From an uncultured Veillonella sp. (lineage in GTDB: Bacteria; Bacillota; Negativicutes; Veillonellales; Veillonellaceae), in contig UPXS01000003.1 in NCBI GenBank assembly GCA_900538355.1, positions 1 through 64,000 on the forward strand: a DNA stretch of 64,000 bases, given 5' to 3'. Both the position numbers and the translations under genes were made by a program. Position 1 is the first letter of the stretch; each line of letters opens with the position of its first letter. Positions 15,008-24,218 of this stretch are shown in pieces. The notes beneath the pieces are model-generated. The model had not been told where the DNA came from. It was given only the letters and a program-made list of their open reading frames with translations, and did not search any database.

Positions 15008-16036
15008 ATGAAAATTGCAATAGACGCCATGGGTGGCGACTTTGCTCCATTGGAGACTGTACTAGGATCCATTGAAGCCGTACGAGCAAATGAACACATT
15101 GAAGTGGTGCTCGTCGGCGATGAGCAGCAAATTTTTAATATATTAGAAGCTAGGAATGAAGCTAAGAATCCACGCATTTCTGTACATCATGCCAGTCAAG
15201 TTATCGGTATGGATGAGCATCCAGGACAAGCATTGCGTAAGAAAAAGGACGCATCCATTGTGGTAGCAACATCTTTAGTTCGTGATAATATTTGCGATGC
15301 CGTGATTGCTCCTGGTAGCACAGGTGCTGCTGTAGCAGCTGCATTGTTTGGTCTCGGTCGTATTAAGGGGGTTGATCGCCCAGTTATTGCAACTCCGATG
15401 CCAACAGTTAGTGGTATTACTGTTATGTTAGATTCTGGTGCTAACTCAAATTGTAAACCAAAACATCTTGTACAAGGTGCATTGATGGGTTCTGAATATG
15501 CAAAACTTTTATTAGGTAAAGAAGAACCTACAGTAGGGTTATTAAATATTGGCGAAGAAGCCACTAAGGGGAACGATGTCGTTCTAGCCACATATCCAAT
15601 TTTGGAACGTATGAAAACTATTAATTTCAATGGTAATATTGAAGGCCGTGATATTCCAAAAGGGGTCGTAGATGTTGTTGTTTGCGATGGTTTTGTCGGT
15701 AATGTGGTACTTAAATTCGCTGAAGGCTTGGTAACAGGTCTTACACAATTAGTAAAGGATAGCATTATGGCAGGTAGCATTTTTGCTAAAATTGGTGCTA
15801 TGCTTGTAAAGCCAGCTTTAAAAAAGATGGCAAAACGCTTAGATCACACGGAAAATGGTGGTGCTCCACTCTTAGGGGTTAACGGGGTGTTTATGATTGC
15901 CCATGGTAGCTCTAAAGCTAAAGAGATTAAAACTGCTATTGAAATTGCTAGTGATTTAGTAGAACGTAAAATTATTCAACACATAAGAGAAACAATGGAT
16001 ATTGAAGGAGCCTTGAAGTATGACTATGATGAGTAA
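15008..16036 (+). CDS. plsX: Phosphate acyltransferase PlsX
   Basis: Converts acyl-ACP to acyl-phosphate, the acyl donor for PlsY in the first step of phospholipid synthesis. It is peripheral at the inner membrane. The 342 residues show the family start 'MKIAIDAMGGDFAP' and the motifs 'VIGMDEHPGQALRKKKDAS', 'APGSTGAA', 'DSGAN' and 'GEEATKGND'. It begins three bases after fapR and overlaps the next gene, fabH, by 17 bases, so translation is probably coupled. Confidence 0.96.
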   Translation: MKIAIDAMGGDFAPLETVLGSIEAVRANEHIEVVLVGDEQQIFNILEARNEAKNPRISVHHASQVIGMDEHPGQALRKKKDASIVVATSLVRDNICDAVIAPGSTGAAVAAALFGLGRIKGVDRPVIATPMPTVSGITVMLDSGANSNCKPKHLVQGALMGSEYAKLLLGKEEPTVGLLNIGEEATKGNDVVLATYPILERMKTINFNGNIEGRDIPKGVVDVVVCDGFVGNVVLKFAEGLVTGLTQLVKDSIMAGSIFAKIGAMLVKPALKKMAKRLDHTENGGAPLLGVNGVFMIAHGSSKAKEIKTAIEIASDLVERKIIQHIRETMDIEGALKYDYDE

Positions 16037-17015
16037 ACCGGTAGGAATCATTGGTACTGGGAGCTTCCTTCCTGACAATGTAGTAACAAACTTTGATCTA
16101 GAAAAAATGGTTGATACCAATGACCAATGGATTAGAGAACGTACTGGTATTGAGGAACGACGCATTGCACCGGAAGGTATGAATACATCGTATATGGCGA
16201 CTGAGGCAGCAAAAAAAGCTATGCAAATGGCTAAGGTTAGTGCCGAAGATATAGACATGATTATTTTTGCTACCTTAACACCGGATATGATTATTCCTTC
16301 AGCCGCTTGTGTATTACAAGCGAATTTAGGAGCTAAGAATGCAGCGGCTTATGATTTACAAGCTGCATGCTCTGGCTTTGTATATGGATTGATTACTGCA
16401 GCTAGCTATATTAGCTCCGGTTTATACAAAAAGGTGCTCGTTGTGGGCGCTGAAATTCTCTCCCGTCGAGTAAATTGGAACGATCGTGGTACATGTATCC
16501 TCTTTGGTGATGGCGCTGGTGCCGCAGTAGTATCTGAAGTCCCTGAAGGTTATGGCATTAAAGGTGTTGATATGGGTGCCGATGGTACTGGTGGTCCATC
16601 TCTTTGTATTCCTGCAGGTGGTACAGCTGTAGTTGCCAATGACCAACGCGTTGAAGAAGGTTTAACATTCATTCATATGGATGGCCCTGAAGTATACAAA
16701 TTCGCTGTTAAAACGATGGGGCGTACTGTTTTAAAATCTTTAGAACGAGCTGGAATGGAACTTAATGAGTTAGATTTTTTCATTCCACATCAAGCAAATA
16801 TTCGTATTATTGATTCGGCTGCAAAACGCTTACATATGCCGATGGAAAAAGTATTTGTTAATTTACATAAGTATGGTAATACATCTGCCGCGTCTGTAGC
16901 GATAGCTTTGGACGAAGCTAATCGTGAAGGGCGTTTCAAACGCGGCGATAATGTTGCGTTTGCAGGATTTGGTGCAGGCCTTACATGGGCTAGCCTTGTC
17001 TTGAAATGGTATTAA
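16020..17015 (+). CDS. fabH: Beta-ketoacyl-ACP synthase III
   Basis: Starts fatty-acid chains by condensing acetyl-CoA (or a branched primer) with malonyl-ACP. The catalytic triad is present: Cys117 in AACSGF, His in 'FIPHQANIRI' and Asn in 'YGNTSAAS'. The 331 residues are normal. ATG 16020 has GGAG nine bases ahead. ATGs at 16026 and 16029 are close alternatives. It overlaps the plsX end and is followed by fabK after 15 bases. Confidence 0.96.
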   Translation: MTMMSKPVGIIGTGSFLPDNVVTNFDLEKMVDTNDQWIRERTGIEERRIAPEGMNTSYMATEAAKKAMQMAKVSAEDIDMIIFATLTPDMIIPSAACVLQANLGAKNAAAYDLQAACSGFVYGLITAASYISSGLYKKVLVVGAEILSRRVNWNDRGTCILFGDGAGAAVVSEVPEGYGIKGVDMGADGTGGPSLCIPAGGTAVVANDQRVEEGLTFIHMDGPEVYKFAVKTMGRTVLKSLERAGMELNELDFFIPHQANIRIIDSAAKRLHMPMEKVFVNLHKYGNTSAASVAIALDEANREGRFKRGDNVAFAGFGAGLTWASLVLKWY

Positions 17016-17030
17016 GGAGGACACATCAAG

Positions 17031-17975
17031 ATGATTAAGACTGACATTTGTGATTTATTGCAGATTGAGTACCCAATCTTACAAGGTGGTATGGCTTGGC
17101 TCGGTACTGCAGAATTAGCGGCAGCTGTTTCCGAAGCGGGTGGCCTTGGTATCATTGGGGCTGGTCATATGCCTCCTGATATTTTCCGTAATGAAATTCA
17201 CAAATTAAAAGAGCGCACAAACAAACCATTTGGTTGTAATATTATGCTCATGTCTCCATTTGTTAAAGAAGTTATGGAAGTAGTTGTGGAAGAACGCGTT
17301 CCTGTAATTACAACAGGTGCTGGTAATCCTGGCGTGTATATTCCAGCTTTGAAAGAAATCGGTACTAAAGTAATCCCTGTAGTTGCTTCCGTATTACTTG
17401 CAAAACGCTTGTTGCGTGGTGGTATTGATGCAATTATTGCAGAAGGTACAGAATCTGGTGGTCACGTAGGCGATATTACTACTATGGCATTGATTCCACA
17501 AGTAGTAGATGCTGTAGATGTTCCAGTTATCGCAGCTGGTGGTATTGCTGATGGCCGTGGTATGGCTGCAGCCTTTGCATTAGGCGCTCAAGCAGTACAA
17601 ATGGGTACGCGATTCGTATTATCCGAAGAATGTATTGCTCATGAAAACTATAAAAATGCAGTATTGAAAGCAAAAGATCGTGCTACTGTTATGACTGGTT
17701 TAACAACAGGTCACCCTGTACGTATCATTGATAATGCATTAGCTCATAAATATAAATCCCTTGAATTTAGCGGTGGCTCCAAAGAAGAGTTAGAAAACTT
17801 AGGTGCAGGCACACTTCGTAAAGCTGCTATTGAAGGTGATGTAAAAGAAGGTTCTGTAATGATCGGTCAAATCTCTGGCATGTTAACAGATGTTAAACCA
17901 TGTGCAACTATTATCAAAGATATCATGGCTGAAACTGAAACTGTAATTAAAAAACTTCAAGGTCTTGGTAAATAA
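17031..17975 (+). CDS. fabK: Enoyl-ACP reductase II FabK
   Basis: FMN-dependent, NAD(P)H-using enoyl-ACP reductase that completes each elongation cycle. It replaces FabI in many Firmicutes and no fabI is seen here. The 314 residues carry the FabK/nitronate-monooxygenase motifs 'YPILQGGMAWLG', 'TTGAGNPG', 'EGTESGGHVG' and 'AAGGIADGRG', then 'GAQAVQMGTRF'. Position between fabH and fabD makes FabK, rather than nitronate monooxygenase, the likely role. AAGGAGG lies before ATG 17031. Confidence 0.92.
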   Translation: MIKTDICDLLQIEYPILQGGMAWLGTAELAAAVSEAGGLGIIGAGHMPPDIFRNEIHKLKERTNKPFGCNIMLMSPFVKEVMEVVVEERVPVITTGAGNPGVYIPALKEIGTKVIPVVASVLLAKRLLRGGIDAIIAEGTESGGHVGDITTMALIPQVVDAVDVPVIAAGGIADGRGMAAAFALGAQAVQMGTRFVLSEECIAHENYKNAVLKAKDRATVMTGLTTGHPVRIIDNALAHKYKSLEFSGGSKEELENLGAGTLRKAAIEGDVKEGSVMIGQISGMLTDVKPCATIIKDIMAETETVIKKLQGLGK

Positions 17976-17985
17976 GGAGGCCCTT

Positions 17986-18927
17986 ATGAAAACGGCATTT
18001 GTTTTTCCTGGTCAAGGTTCCCAAAAAGTAGGCATGTTACAAGATTTGTACAATGCATATCCTATTGTAAAACAACGTTTTGAAGAAGCTGACGAAGCGC
18101 TTGGTTATTCTATTTCCAAATTGTGCTTTGAAGGCCCTGATACTGAACTTGTTAAAACAGCTAATACACAACCGGCTATCTTAACTGCATCTGTAGCTTG
18201 CTATGAAGTTCTTAAAGAACAAGGGTTTACACCTGATATCGTAGGTGGTCATAGTCTTGGTGAATACAGTGCTCTAGTAGCGGCAGGTGTATTGAACTTT
18301 AAAGATGCTGTGTATGTTGTTCATAAACGCGGTGAATATATGCAAGAAGCTGTGCCATTGGGCAAAGGTGCTATGGCAGCAATTCTAGCTTTACCTCGTG
18401 AACAAGTTGTAGAAATTTGTAAAGAGGTTAACGATTCTGTTGGTTCTGTACAAGCAGTTAACTTCAACTGCCCAGGTCAAATTGTTATTGCTGGTGAAAC
18501 AGCAGCGGTAGAAACTGCAGCAGAAAAGATGAAAGAAGCCGGTGCAAAACGTGCTGTTATGCTTCCTGTTAGTGCTCCATTCCACAGCCGTTTGATGGAA
18601 CCTGCAGCTCTTCGTTTAAAAGAAGAGTTGGATAAAATCCAAGTGAGCGATGCTCAAATTCCTGTAGTAGCAAATGTGACAGGTAAAATTTTGACTAATG
18701 CAAACGATATTAAAGAATCCTTAGTTACACAAGCTGCAAACCCTGTATTGTGGGAAGACTGCGTAGCTGAAATGGTTAACTTTGGTGTAACTCGATTCGT
18801 TGAAGTAGGTCCTGGTAAAGTACTTACTGGCTTTACTAAAAAAATCAATAAAGATATGGAATTAGCCAATGTTGAAGACATTGCATCCTTAGAGAAAACG
18901 CTTGAATTTTTGAAAGGGGTTCGATAA
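17986..18927 (+). CDS. fabD: Malonyl-CoA:ACP transacylase
   Basis: Loads malonyl groups from CoA onto acyl carrier protein. It begins 'MKTAFVFPGQGSQK' and has the active-site serine Ser90 in GGHSLGEYS. The catalytic His is in 'VSAPFHSRLM'. I use ATG 17986, with AAGGAGG at 17974-17980, giving 313 residues. The longer frame from 17965 overlaps the end of fabK and has no ribosome site. fabG follows after one base. Confidence 0.96.
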   Translation: MKTAFVFPGQGSQKVGMLQDLYNAYPIVKQRFEEADEALGYSISKLCFEGPDTELVKTANTQPAILTASVACYEVLKEQGFTPDIVGGHSLGEYSALVAAGVLNFKDAVYVVHKRGEYMQEAVPLGKGAMAAILALPREQVVEICKEVNDSVGSVQAVNFNCPGQIVIAGETAAVETAAEKMKEAGAKRAVMLPVSAPFHSRLMEPAALRLKEELDKIQVSDAQIPVVANVTGKILTNANDIKESLVTQAANPVLWEDCVAEMVNFGVTRFVEVGPGKVLTGFTKKINKDMELANVEDIASLEKTLEFLKGVR

Positions 18928-18928
18928 A

Positions 18929-19672
18929 ATGCATTTAGAGGGTAAAGTAGCCATTGTAACTGGCGCATCCCGTGGCATTGGTCGCGCTGTAGCTATCAAT
19001 TTAGCACAATCTGGTGCTGATGTAGTGGTTAACTATAGCGGTAGCGAAGGTGCAGCTCAAGAAACTGTTGAAGCTGTACAAGCTTTAGGCCGTAAAGCCA
19101 TTAAAATTAAAGCCAATGTAGCTAATGCTGATGAAGTTGCAGCTATGGTGGAAGAAGCTCATAAAGAGTTTGGTCACATTGATATTCTCGTAAATAATGC
19201 GGGTATTACGCGTGATGGTTTGTTGATGCGTATGAAAGACGAAGATTTTGATGCTGTTATAGATATTAACCTTAAAGGTGTATATTTAGTAACTAAAGCA
19301 GTATCTAAAATCATGATGAAACAACGTTCTGGTCATATCATCAATATGACATCTGTTGTAGGCGTTATGGGTAATGCGGGTCAAACTAACTACGCAGCAT
19401 CTAAAGCTGGTGTAATTGGTTTTACTAAATCCTGTGCTAAAGAATTAGCAAGTCGTGGCATTACTGTTAATGCTATTGCACCAGGATTTATCAATACTGA
19501 TATGACTGATGTATTGCCAGAAAAAGTTAAAGAAGCTATGGTTGCAGAAATTCCATTGGGCCGTATGGCTAATGCTGAAGAAGTAGCGACAGTAGCAACA
19601 TTCCTTGCTAGCGATTTTGCTAACTATATTACAGGCCAAGTCATCAATGTAGATGGCGGTATGGTGATGTAG
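18929..19672 (+). CDS. fabG: 3-oxoacyl-ACP reductase FabG
   Basis: NADPH-dependent short-chain dehydrogenase that reduces the beta-keto group in each elongation cycle. It has the cofactor motif TGASRGIG (residues 11-18), NNAG at 89-92, the catalytic Ser142, Tyr155 and Lys159 (YAASK), and the C terminus 'VINVDGGMVM'. The 247 residues are the usual length. AAAGGGG precedes ATG 18929. It sits in operon order between fabD and acpP. Confidence 0.96.
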   Translation: MHLEGKVAIVTGASRGIGRAVAINLAQSGADVVVNYSGSEGAAQETVEAVQALGRKAIKIKANVANADEVAAMVEEAHKEFGHIDILVNNAGITRDGLLMRMKDEDFDAVIDINLKGVYLVTKAVSKIMMKQRSGHIINMTSVVGVMGNAGQTNYAASKAGVIGFTKSCAKELASRGITVNAIAPGFINTDMTDVLPEKVKEAMVAEIPLGRMANAEEVATVATFLASDFANYITGQVINVDGGMVM

Positions 19673-19723
19673 TTTCAAAATTAGACTATATATAAATACA
19701 CTTTGAAAGGAGGTGAACCACCA

Positions 19724-19954
19724 ATGAACACTTTCGATAAAGTAAAAGCAATCGTTGTGGAACAATTAGGCGTTGATGAAGCTGAAGTTACCATTGATTC
19801 TACATTCATCGACGACTTAGGCGCTGACTCCTTAGATATCGTTGAATTGATCATGGCATTCGAAGAAGAATTCAATGTTGAAATCCCTGACGACGTTGCA
19901 GAAAAAATCAAAACCGTTAAGGATACAGTAGAATATATTGATTCTGCTAAATAA
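19724..19954 (+). CDS. acpP: Acyl carrier protein
   Basis: Small acidic protein that carries growing acyl chains on a 4'-phosphopantetheine arm. The attachment site is Ser36 in 'GADSLDIVEL'. The 76 residues are standard. ATG 19724 is preceded by AAAGGAGGTG, one of the strongest ribosome sites in the window, in keeping with the high level of ACP. The frame from 19703 is not supported. A GC-rich hairpin follows. Confidence 0.97.
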   Translation: MNTFDKVKAIVVEQLGVDEAEVTIDSTFIDDLGADSLDIVELIMAFEEEFNVEIPDDVAEKIKTVKDTVEYIDSAK

Positions 19955-19981
19955 GCTGTAAAGCTGACAATTCAGCCGTAC

Positions 19982-20001
19982 GGGAGGCCGAGTGGCCTCC
20001 C
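19982..20001 (+). terminator. Hairpin between acpP and the FabK-like gene
   Basis: Perfect 8-bp stem GGGAGGCC-GAGT-GGCCTCCC without a long T-run. It probably protects the 3' end of the abundant acpP message or terminates only partly, since genes of the same pathway follow. Confidence 0.5.
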
Positions 20002-20031
20002 AACCGGTTTTATTTACAGGAGGATTTGATA

Positions 20032-20988
20032 GTGAAGCTCCCTGAACTTCGCATTGGGAATCTAGTGGCCAAAGTACCTATTATTCAAGGTGGTATGGCG
20101 ATTAGATTGTCTACAGCTCGCTTGGCAGCAGCCGTTGCAAATGAAGGTGGTATCGGCCTTATTGCAGCATCCGGTTTGCCGTTTGATGAATTACGATACG
20201 AAATACAATTAGCTAGAAAATTATCACCTACGGGTATTATTGGTATAAATGCGATGGTAGCCGCAACACAATTTGCTGGTTTAGTTAAAACTGCCATCGA
20301 AGAGGGCATTGATCTTGTAGTAGCAGGTGCTGGTTTTTCAAGAGATATGTTCGCAATGGGCAAAGAGTCTGGTACGCCAATCGTACCAATTGTTTCGTCC
20401 GCAAAATTAGCTCGCATTTCTGAAGGTTTAGGTGCCGCAGCAGTCATCGTAGAAGGTTGTGAAGCTGGTGGCCACTTGGGGACAGATCGTTCCGCTCGAG
20501 AAATCGTGCCAGAGGTTGTAGCTGCTGTTAAAAACATTCCAGTTATTGGTGCTGGGGGTGTTCTTGATGGTCGTGATATCGTAGAAATGTTGAAATTAGG
20601 TGCTAGTGGCGTTCAAATGGGTAGCCGTTTTGCTGCTTCTGATGAATGTAATGCATCTGACGAATTGAAAAAAATGTATGTACGGGCTACAAACCCTGAG
20701 GATATTGTATTAATTCAAAGTCCTGTAGGTTTGCCTGGACAAGCAATTAAAAATAAATTTGCTGAATCTGTATTAGACGGTACTGTAGCACCTCCAACGG
20801 TGTGTGATAACTGTTTGAAACATTGTTCCCATAAATTCTGTATCATCCGTGCCCTTTCTCGTGCACAACAAGGTGATGTGGAAACAGGTTTGGTGTTCTC
20901 TGGCAATAATATGAGAAAAGTCGATAAGATTATGCCAGTTAAAGATATCTTTGCTCAACTAAAACAGCAAGTAGCAGAGATTGATTAA
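20032..20988 (+). CDS. FabK-like flavoprotein with a C-terminal cysteine cluster
   Basis: A third FabK/nitronate-monooxygenase-family protein in the window, placed between acpP and fabF. The FMN-barrel signatures are present ('VPIIQGGMAIRLS', 'VVAGAGFS', 'EGCEAGGHLG', 'GAGGVLDGRD', 'GASGVQMGSRF'). It differs from FabK by a tail holding Cys258, Cys261, Cys265 and Cys270 (CX2CX3CX4C), which looks like a metal or Fe-S site. The start is GTG 20032, eight bases after AGGAGG; TTG 20026 is too close to it. Length is 318 residues. It could be a second reductase of the pathway or an oxidoreductase of another substrate. Confidence 0.8.
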   Translation: MKLPELRIGNLVAKVPIIQGGMAIRLSTARLAAAVANEGGIGLIAASGLPFDELRYEIQLARKLSPTGIIGINAMVAATQFAGLVKTAIEEGIDLVVAGAGFSRDMFAMGKESGTPIVPIVSSAKLARISEGLGAAAVIVEGCEAGGHLGTDRSAREIVPEVVAAVKNIPVIGAGGVLDGRDIVEMLKLGASGVQMGSRFAASDECNASDELKKMYVRATNPEDIVLIQSPVGLPGQAIKNKFAESVLDGTVAPPTVCDNCLKHCSHKFCIIRALSRAQQGDVETGLVFSGNNMRKVDKIMPVKDIFAQLKQQVAEID

Positions 20989-21024
20989 TTTAAAAGGGCT
21001 GTATAGCTATAAGAGGTGGAATAA

Positions 21025-22269
21025 TTGGAAAAACGTGTAGTAATTACTGGCTTAGGGGCAGTGACTCCTGTAGGTATCGGTAAAGAGAACTTTTACAATG
21101 CGTTATTGGCAGGTCAATCTGGTATTGGGCCAATTACACGCTTTGATGCATCTGACTATGCAACGCGTATTGCTGGTGAAGTAAAAGATTTTGATGTTAC
21201 AAAATATGGCGTAGACAAGAAAGAAGCTCGTCGTATGGACCGTTCTGTAGAATTGGCTATCGGTGCTGCTGTTCTTGCTTGTGAAGATGCTGATCTTGAT
21301 TTAGATAAACAAGATTTAGATCGTTGTGGTACTGTAGTTGGTACTGGTATTGGCGGTATCGACTCTATCCATGAAGTATATGAAACATTATTCGAAAAAG
21401 GTCCTGGCCGTGTAAGTCCATTTGCAGTTCCTATGATGATTGCAAATATGACATCTGCACGTGTATCCATCCGTCTTGGCCTTAAAGGCCCTGTTATTAC
21501 AGACGTAACAGCTTGTACTTCTGGTACAAATGCTATTGGCGATGCTTTCCGTATCATCCAACGTGGTGATGCTGATATCATGTTTGCCGGTGGTACTGAA
21601 GCAGCTGTATCTCCTGCAGCTGTAGCTGGTTTCGCAGCTATGAAAGCTATGTCTACACGCAATGACGAACCAACAAAAGCATCTCGTCCATTTGACCGCG
21701 ATCGCGATGGTTTCGTAATGGGTGAAGGCTCAGGTATCGTTGTTCTTGAAGAATTAGAACATGCAAAAGCTCGTGGTGCTCATATCTACGCTGAAGTTGT
21801 AGGTTATGGTACTAATGGCGATGCCTACCATATTACTGCACCAGCTCCAGGTGGTGTACAAGCTCGTAAATGTATGGAATTAGCTATTAAAGATGCAGGT
21901 ATCGATCCTAAAGACGTTAACTACATTAATGCTCATGGTACATCTACTGGCCTTAATGACAAAAATGAAACATTGGCTATTAAAGAATTATTCGGCGATC
22001 ATGCTAAAGATATCGCTGTTAACTCTACAAAATCCATGACAGGTCATTTGTTAGGTGCTGCTGGTGCTATCGAAACTATCGTTATGGCGATGGCTATCGA
22101 AACTGGTAAAGTTCATCCTACAATTAACTGTGACAATCCTGATGAAGGTTTGGATCTAGACTATGTTCGTGAAGGCGCACGTGACCTTCAAGTTAAATGT
22201 GCTCTTTCCAACTCTTTCGGTTTTGGTGGTCATAACGGTACACTTTGCGTACGCCGTTATGAAGGCTAA
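21025..22269 (+). CDS. fabF: 3-oxoacyl-ACP synthase II FabF
   Basis: Elongating condensing enzyme of fatty-acid synthesis. The active-site Cys164 is in 'TACTSGTNA', and the two histidines are in 'NAHGTST' and 'SMTGHLLGAAG'. The 414 residues are typical. It starts with TTG at 21025 behind AAGAGGTGG. The stop overlaps the rnc start by one base (TAATG), so rnc is coupled to it. Confidence 0.96.
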   Translation: MEKRVVITGLGAVTPVGIGKENFYNALLAGQSGIGPITRFDASDYATRIAGEVKDFDVTKYGVDKKEARRMDRSVELAIGAAVLACEDADLDLDKQDLDRCGTVVGTGIGGIDSIHEVYETLFEKGPGRVSPFAVPMMIANMTSARVSIRLGLKGPVITDVTACTSGTNAIGDAFRIIQRGDADIMFAGGTEAAVSPAAVAGFAAMKAMSTRNDEPTKASRPFDRDRDGFVMGEGSGIVVLEELEHAKARGAHIYAEVVGYGTNGDAYHITAPAPGGVQARKCMELAIKDAGIDPKDVNYINAHGTSTGLNDKNETLAIKELFGDHAKDIAVNSTKSMTGHLLGAAGAIETIVMAMAIETGKVHPTINCDNPDEGLDLDYVREGARDLQVKCALSNSFGFGGHNGTLCVRRYEG

Positions 22270-23009
22270 TGGTAGCTGTTGAAGCGCATAAGAGTAAGAT
22301 GACACAAGCTCGTGAAGAATCTCTTCATGGGCTTGTTGCTCGTTTAAATATACCTGTGTCAGATATATCCATTTTAGATTGTGCTTTTACACATACATCT
22401 TATGCGAATGAACATAAATCAAAGCATATTAATCACAATCAGCGATTAGAGTTTTTAGGCGATGCTGTTCTGGATCTTATTATTGGGGAATACCTATTTA
22501 AGACATATCCAGACATGGCCGAAGGTAATTTGACGAAAATTAAGGCCGCTACAGTGTGTGAGGATTCTTTAGCATCTGTAAGTCGTTCTTTGCAATTGGG
22601 GCAATATTTATTGCTCGGTCATGGTGAACGTGCTTCTGGTGGTAATAATCGTAATTCTATTTTAGCGGACACCTTTGAGTCTCTTATTGGTGCTATCTAT
22701 ATTTCTACAGATTATCAAACGGCGATGGAGTTCGTTTTGAAACATCTCATTACTTATATAAAGCAAGCCTTAGAAGGTAAGCGGGGCAAAGATTATAAAA
22801 CTTTGTTACAAGAATTTGTACAACGGGATGGTGATAAACATATTGTTTATCGATTGCTCAGTGAAAGTGGTCCCGATCATGCTAAGACCTTCCATATGAC
22901 TGTTGAAATTGACGGTGTTACTTATGAGGCCGGCTCTGGTAAAAGTAAAAAAATTGCAGAACAACATGCGGCTCAATTGACTTTAGAAAAGTTGATGGCT
23001 GACAAATAG
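22269..23009 (+). CDS. rnc: Ribonuclease III
   Basis: Cuts double-stranded RNA in rRNA maturation and mRNA control. The catalytic signature 'HNQRLEFLGDAVLDLIIGEYLF' lies near residues 57-78. A second acidic site is in 'ILADTFESLIGAIYI'. A double-stranded-RNA-binding domain covers about 175-246 ('YKTLLQEFVQRDG', 'GSGKSKKIAEQHAA'). The 246 residues match the family. It starts at ATG 22269, overlapping the fabF stop, and ends at a terminator. Confidence 0.96.
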   Translation: MVAVEAHKSKMTQAREESLHGLVARLNIPVSDISILDCAFTHTSYANEHKSKHINHNQRLEFLGDAVLDLIIGEYLFKTYPDMAEGNLTKIKAATVCEDSLASVSRSLQLGQYLLLGHGERASGGNNRNSILADTFESLIGAIYISTDYQTAMEFVLKHLITYIKQALEGKRGKDYKTLLQEFVQRDGDKHIVYRLLSESGPDHAKTFHMTVEIDGVTYEAGSGKSKKIAEQHAAQLTLEKLMADK

Positions 23010-23033
23010 AAAAGCGCCTAATGGCGCTTTTTT
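23010..23033 (+). terminator. Terminator of the fab-rnc operon
   Basis: AAAAGCGCC-TAAT-GGCGCTTTTTT directly after the rnc stop. Confidence 0.9.
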
Positions 23034-23081
23034 CTGTATAATAGTATATGAGTCATATTTTTATAAGAAGGGGAGGTGTCT

Positions 23082-24173
23082 ATGAAACCATTTGGTATGA
23101 TTCCTTTTTTTATACCTCATGTAGGTTGTCCCTATGTGTGTACCTTTTGTAATCAGTCTCGTATTACAGGCCAATCTGGTATTAGTCACCTAACACCGGA
23201 TTATATTAAAGAAACGATTACAGAGTATGTGGGTAGTAAACGGAATGATAAGTTTTGGGAAGTCGCCTTTTATGGGGGCTCCTTTACAGCTATCCATAAA
23301 GATTTACAACATCAATTATTAGCTCCTGCTTCTGAGATGCTTAAGAGGGGGATAATTGATGGTATACGTTGTTCTACGCGGCCTGATGCTGTAGGTGATG
23401 AAGCAATTACGTTGTTACAGTCTTACGGGGTAAAAACAGTAGAGCTTGGTGTGCAGTCCATGAATGATGGTATCTTAGTCGATGCTAAGCGTGGTCACAC
23501 CGTACAAGATGTTGTAGAGGCTGTAGCGCGATTAAAACGGCATGGAATGACTGTAGGTGTTCAGCTTTTACCAGGACTAAAAGGTGAAACGTGGGATTCA
23601 ATTCTAGAAACAGCTATTGCTGTAGTTAAACTAAAACCAGACTTTGTACGAATCTATCCTGTTCTTGTTATAGAAAATACGGAGTTAGCCGATCAATATA
23701 GAGCTGGTGAATACGAGCCATTGAGTACCGAGCAAGCTATCACATATTGTGCATTTTTAAAGGCCTGGTTCGAACAGAATGACATTGAAGTTATACGTAC
23801 AGGATTACAAAGTACGGAAGAACTAGACTCTGGAAATAGTTTAGTAGCAGGTCCCTATGAGCCAGCCATGGGTGAGCTAGTCGTAAATGAACAGTATAAA
23901 CAATGCATAGAACGCTGTATTAACGAACATATAGAATACTTTATTAATGTGGAACAATCACAGTGGAGTGCATGGGGACAACTACATACTTATACAGCTC
24001 TAACAGTAAGTATTTTCTATCCCCGTAGTTTAACATCCAAGGTACGAGGCCTTAAAAATAGGAATATTTTATACTTCCAAGAAACATATCCTCAGTTAAA
24101 CATTAATTGGTATGAAGATAGTGCGAGAAATACCGTTCGTTGCTGTATTGATGGCCTGCAATATGTGTTATAA
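23082..24173 (+). CDS. Elp3-like radical SAM protein
   Basis: Radical-SAM enzyme of the bacterial Elp3-like type, lacking the acetyltransferase half. The cluster motif is Cys16, Cys20 and Cys23 (VGCPYVCTFCNQ). It is followed by 'FYGGSFTAI', 'STRPDAV' and 'VELGVQSMNDGIL', all typical of the Elp3/HemN-like branch. Substrate unknown. The gene often lies between rnc and smc in Firmicutes, as here. ATG 23082 follows AAGGGGAGG, while the GTG at 23076 is inside that site. 363 residues. Confidence 0.88.
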   Translation: MKPFGMIPFFIPHVGCPYVCTFCNQSRITGQSGISHLTPDYIKETITEYVGSKRNDKFWEVAFYGGSFTAIHKDLQHQLLAPASEMLKRGIIDGIRCSTRPDAVGDEAITLLQSYGVKTVELGVQSMNDGILVDAKRGHTVQDVVEAVARLKRHGMTVGVQLLPGLKGETWDSILETAIAVVKLKPDFVRIYPVLVIENTELADQYRAGEYEPLSTEQAITYCAFLKAWFEQNDIEVIRTGLQSTEELDSGNSLVAGPYEPAMGELVVNEQYKQCIERCINEHIEYFINVEQSQWSAWGQLHTYTALTVSIFYPRSLTSKVRGLKNRNILYFQETYPQLNINWYEDSARNTVRCCIDGLQYVL

Positions 24174-24218
24174 TAAAAGATATGATTAATTGGGGTTGAT
24201 AGTAGAAAGGAGGCAGTC

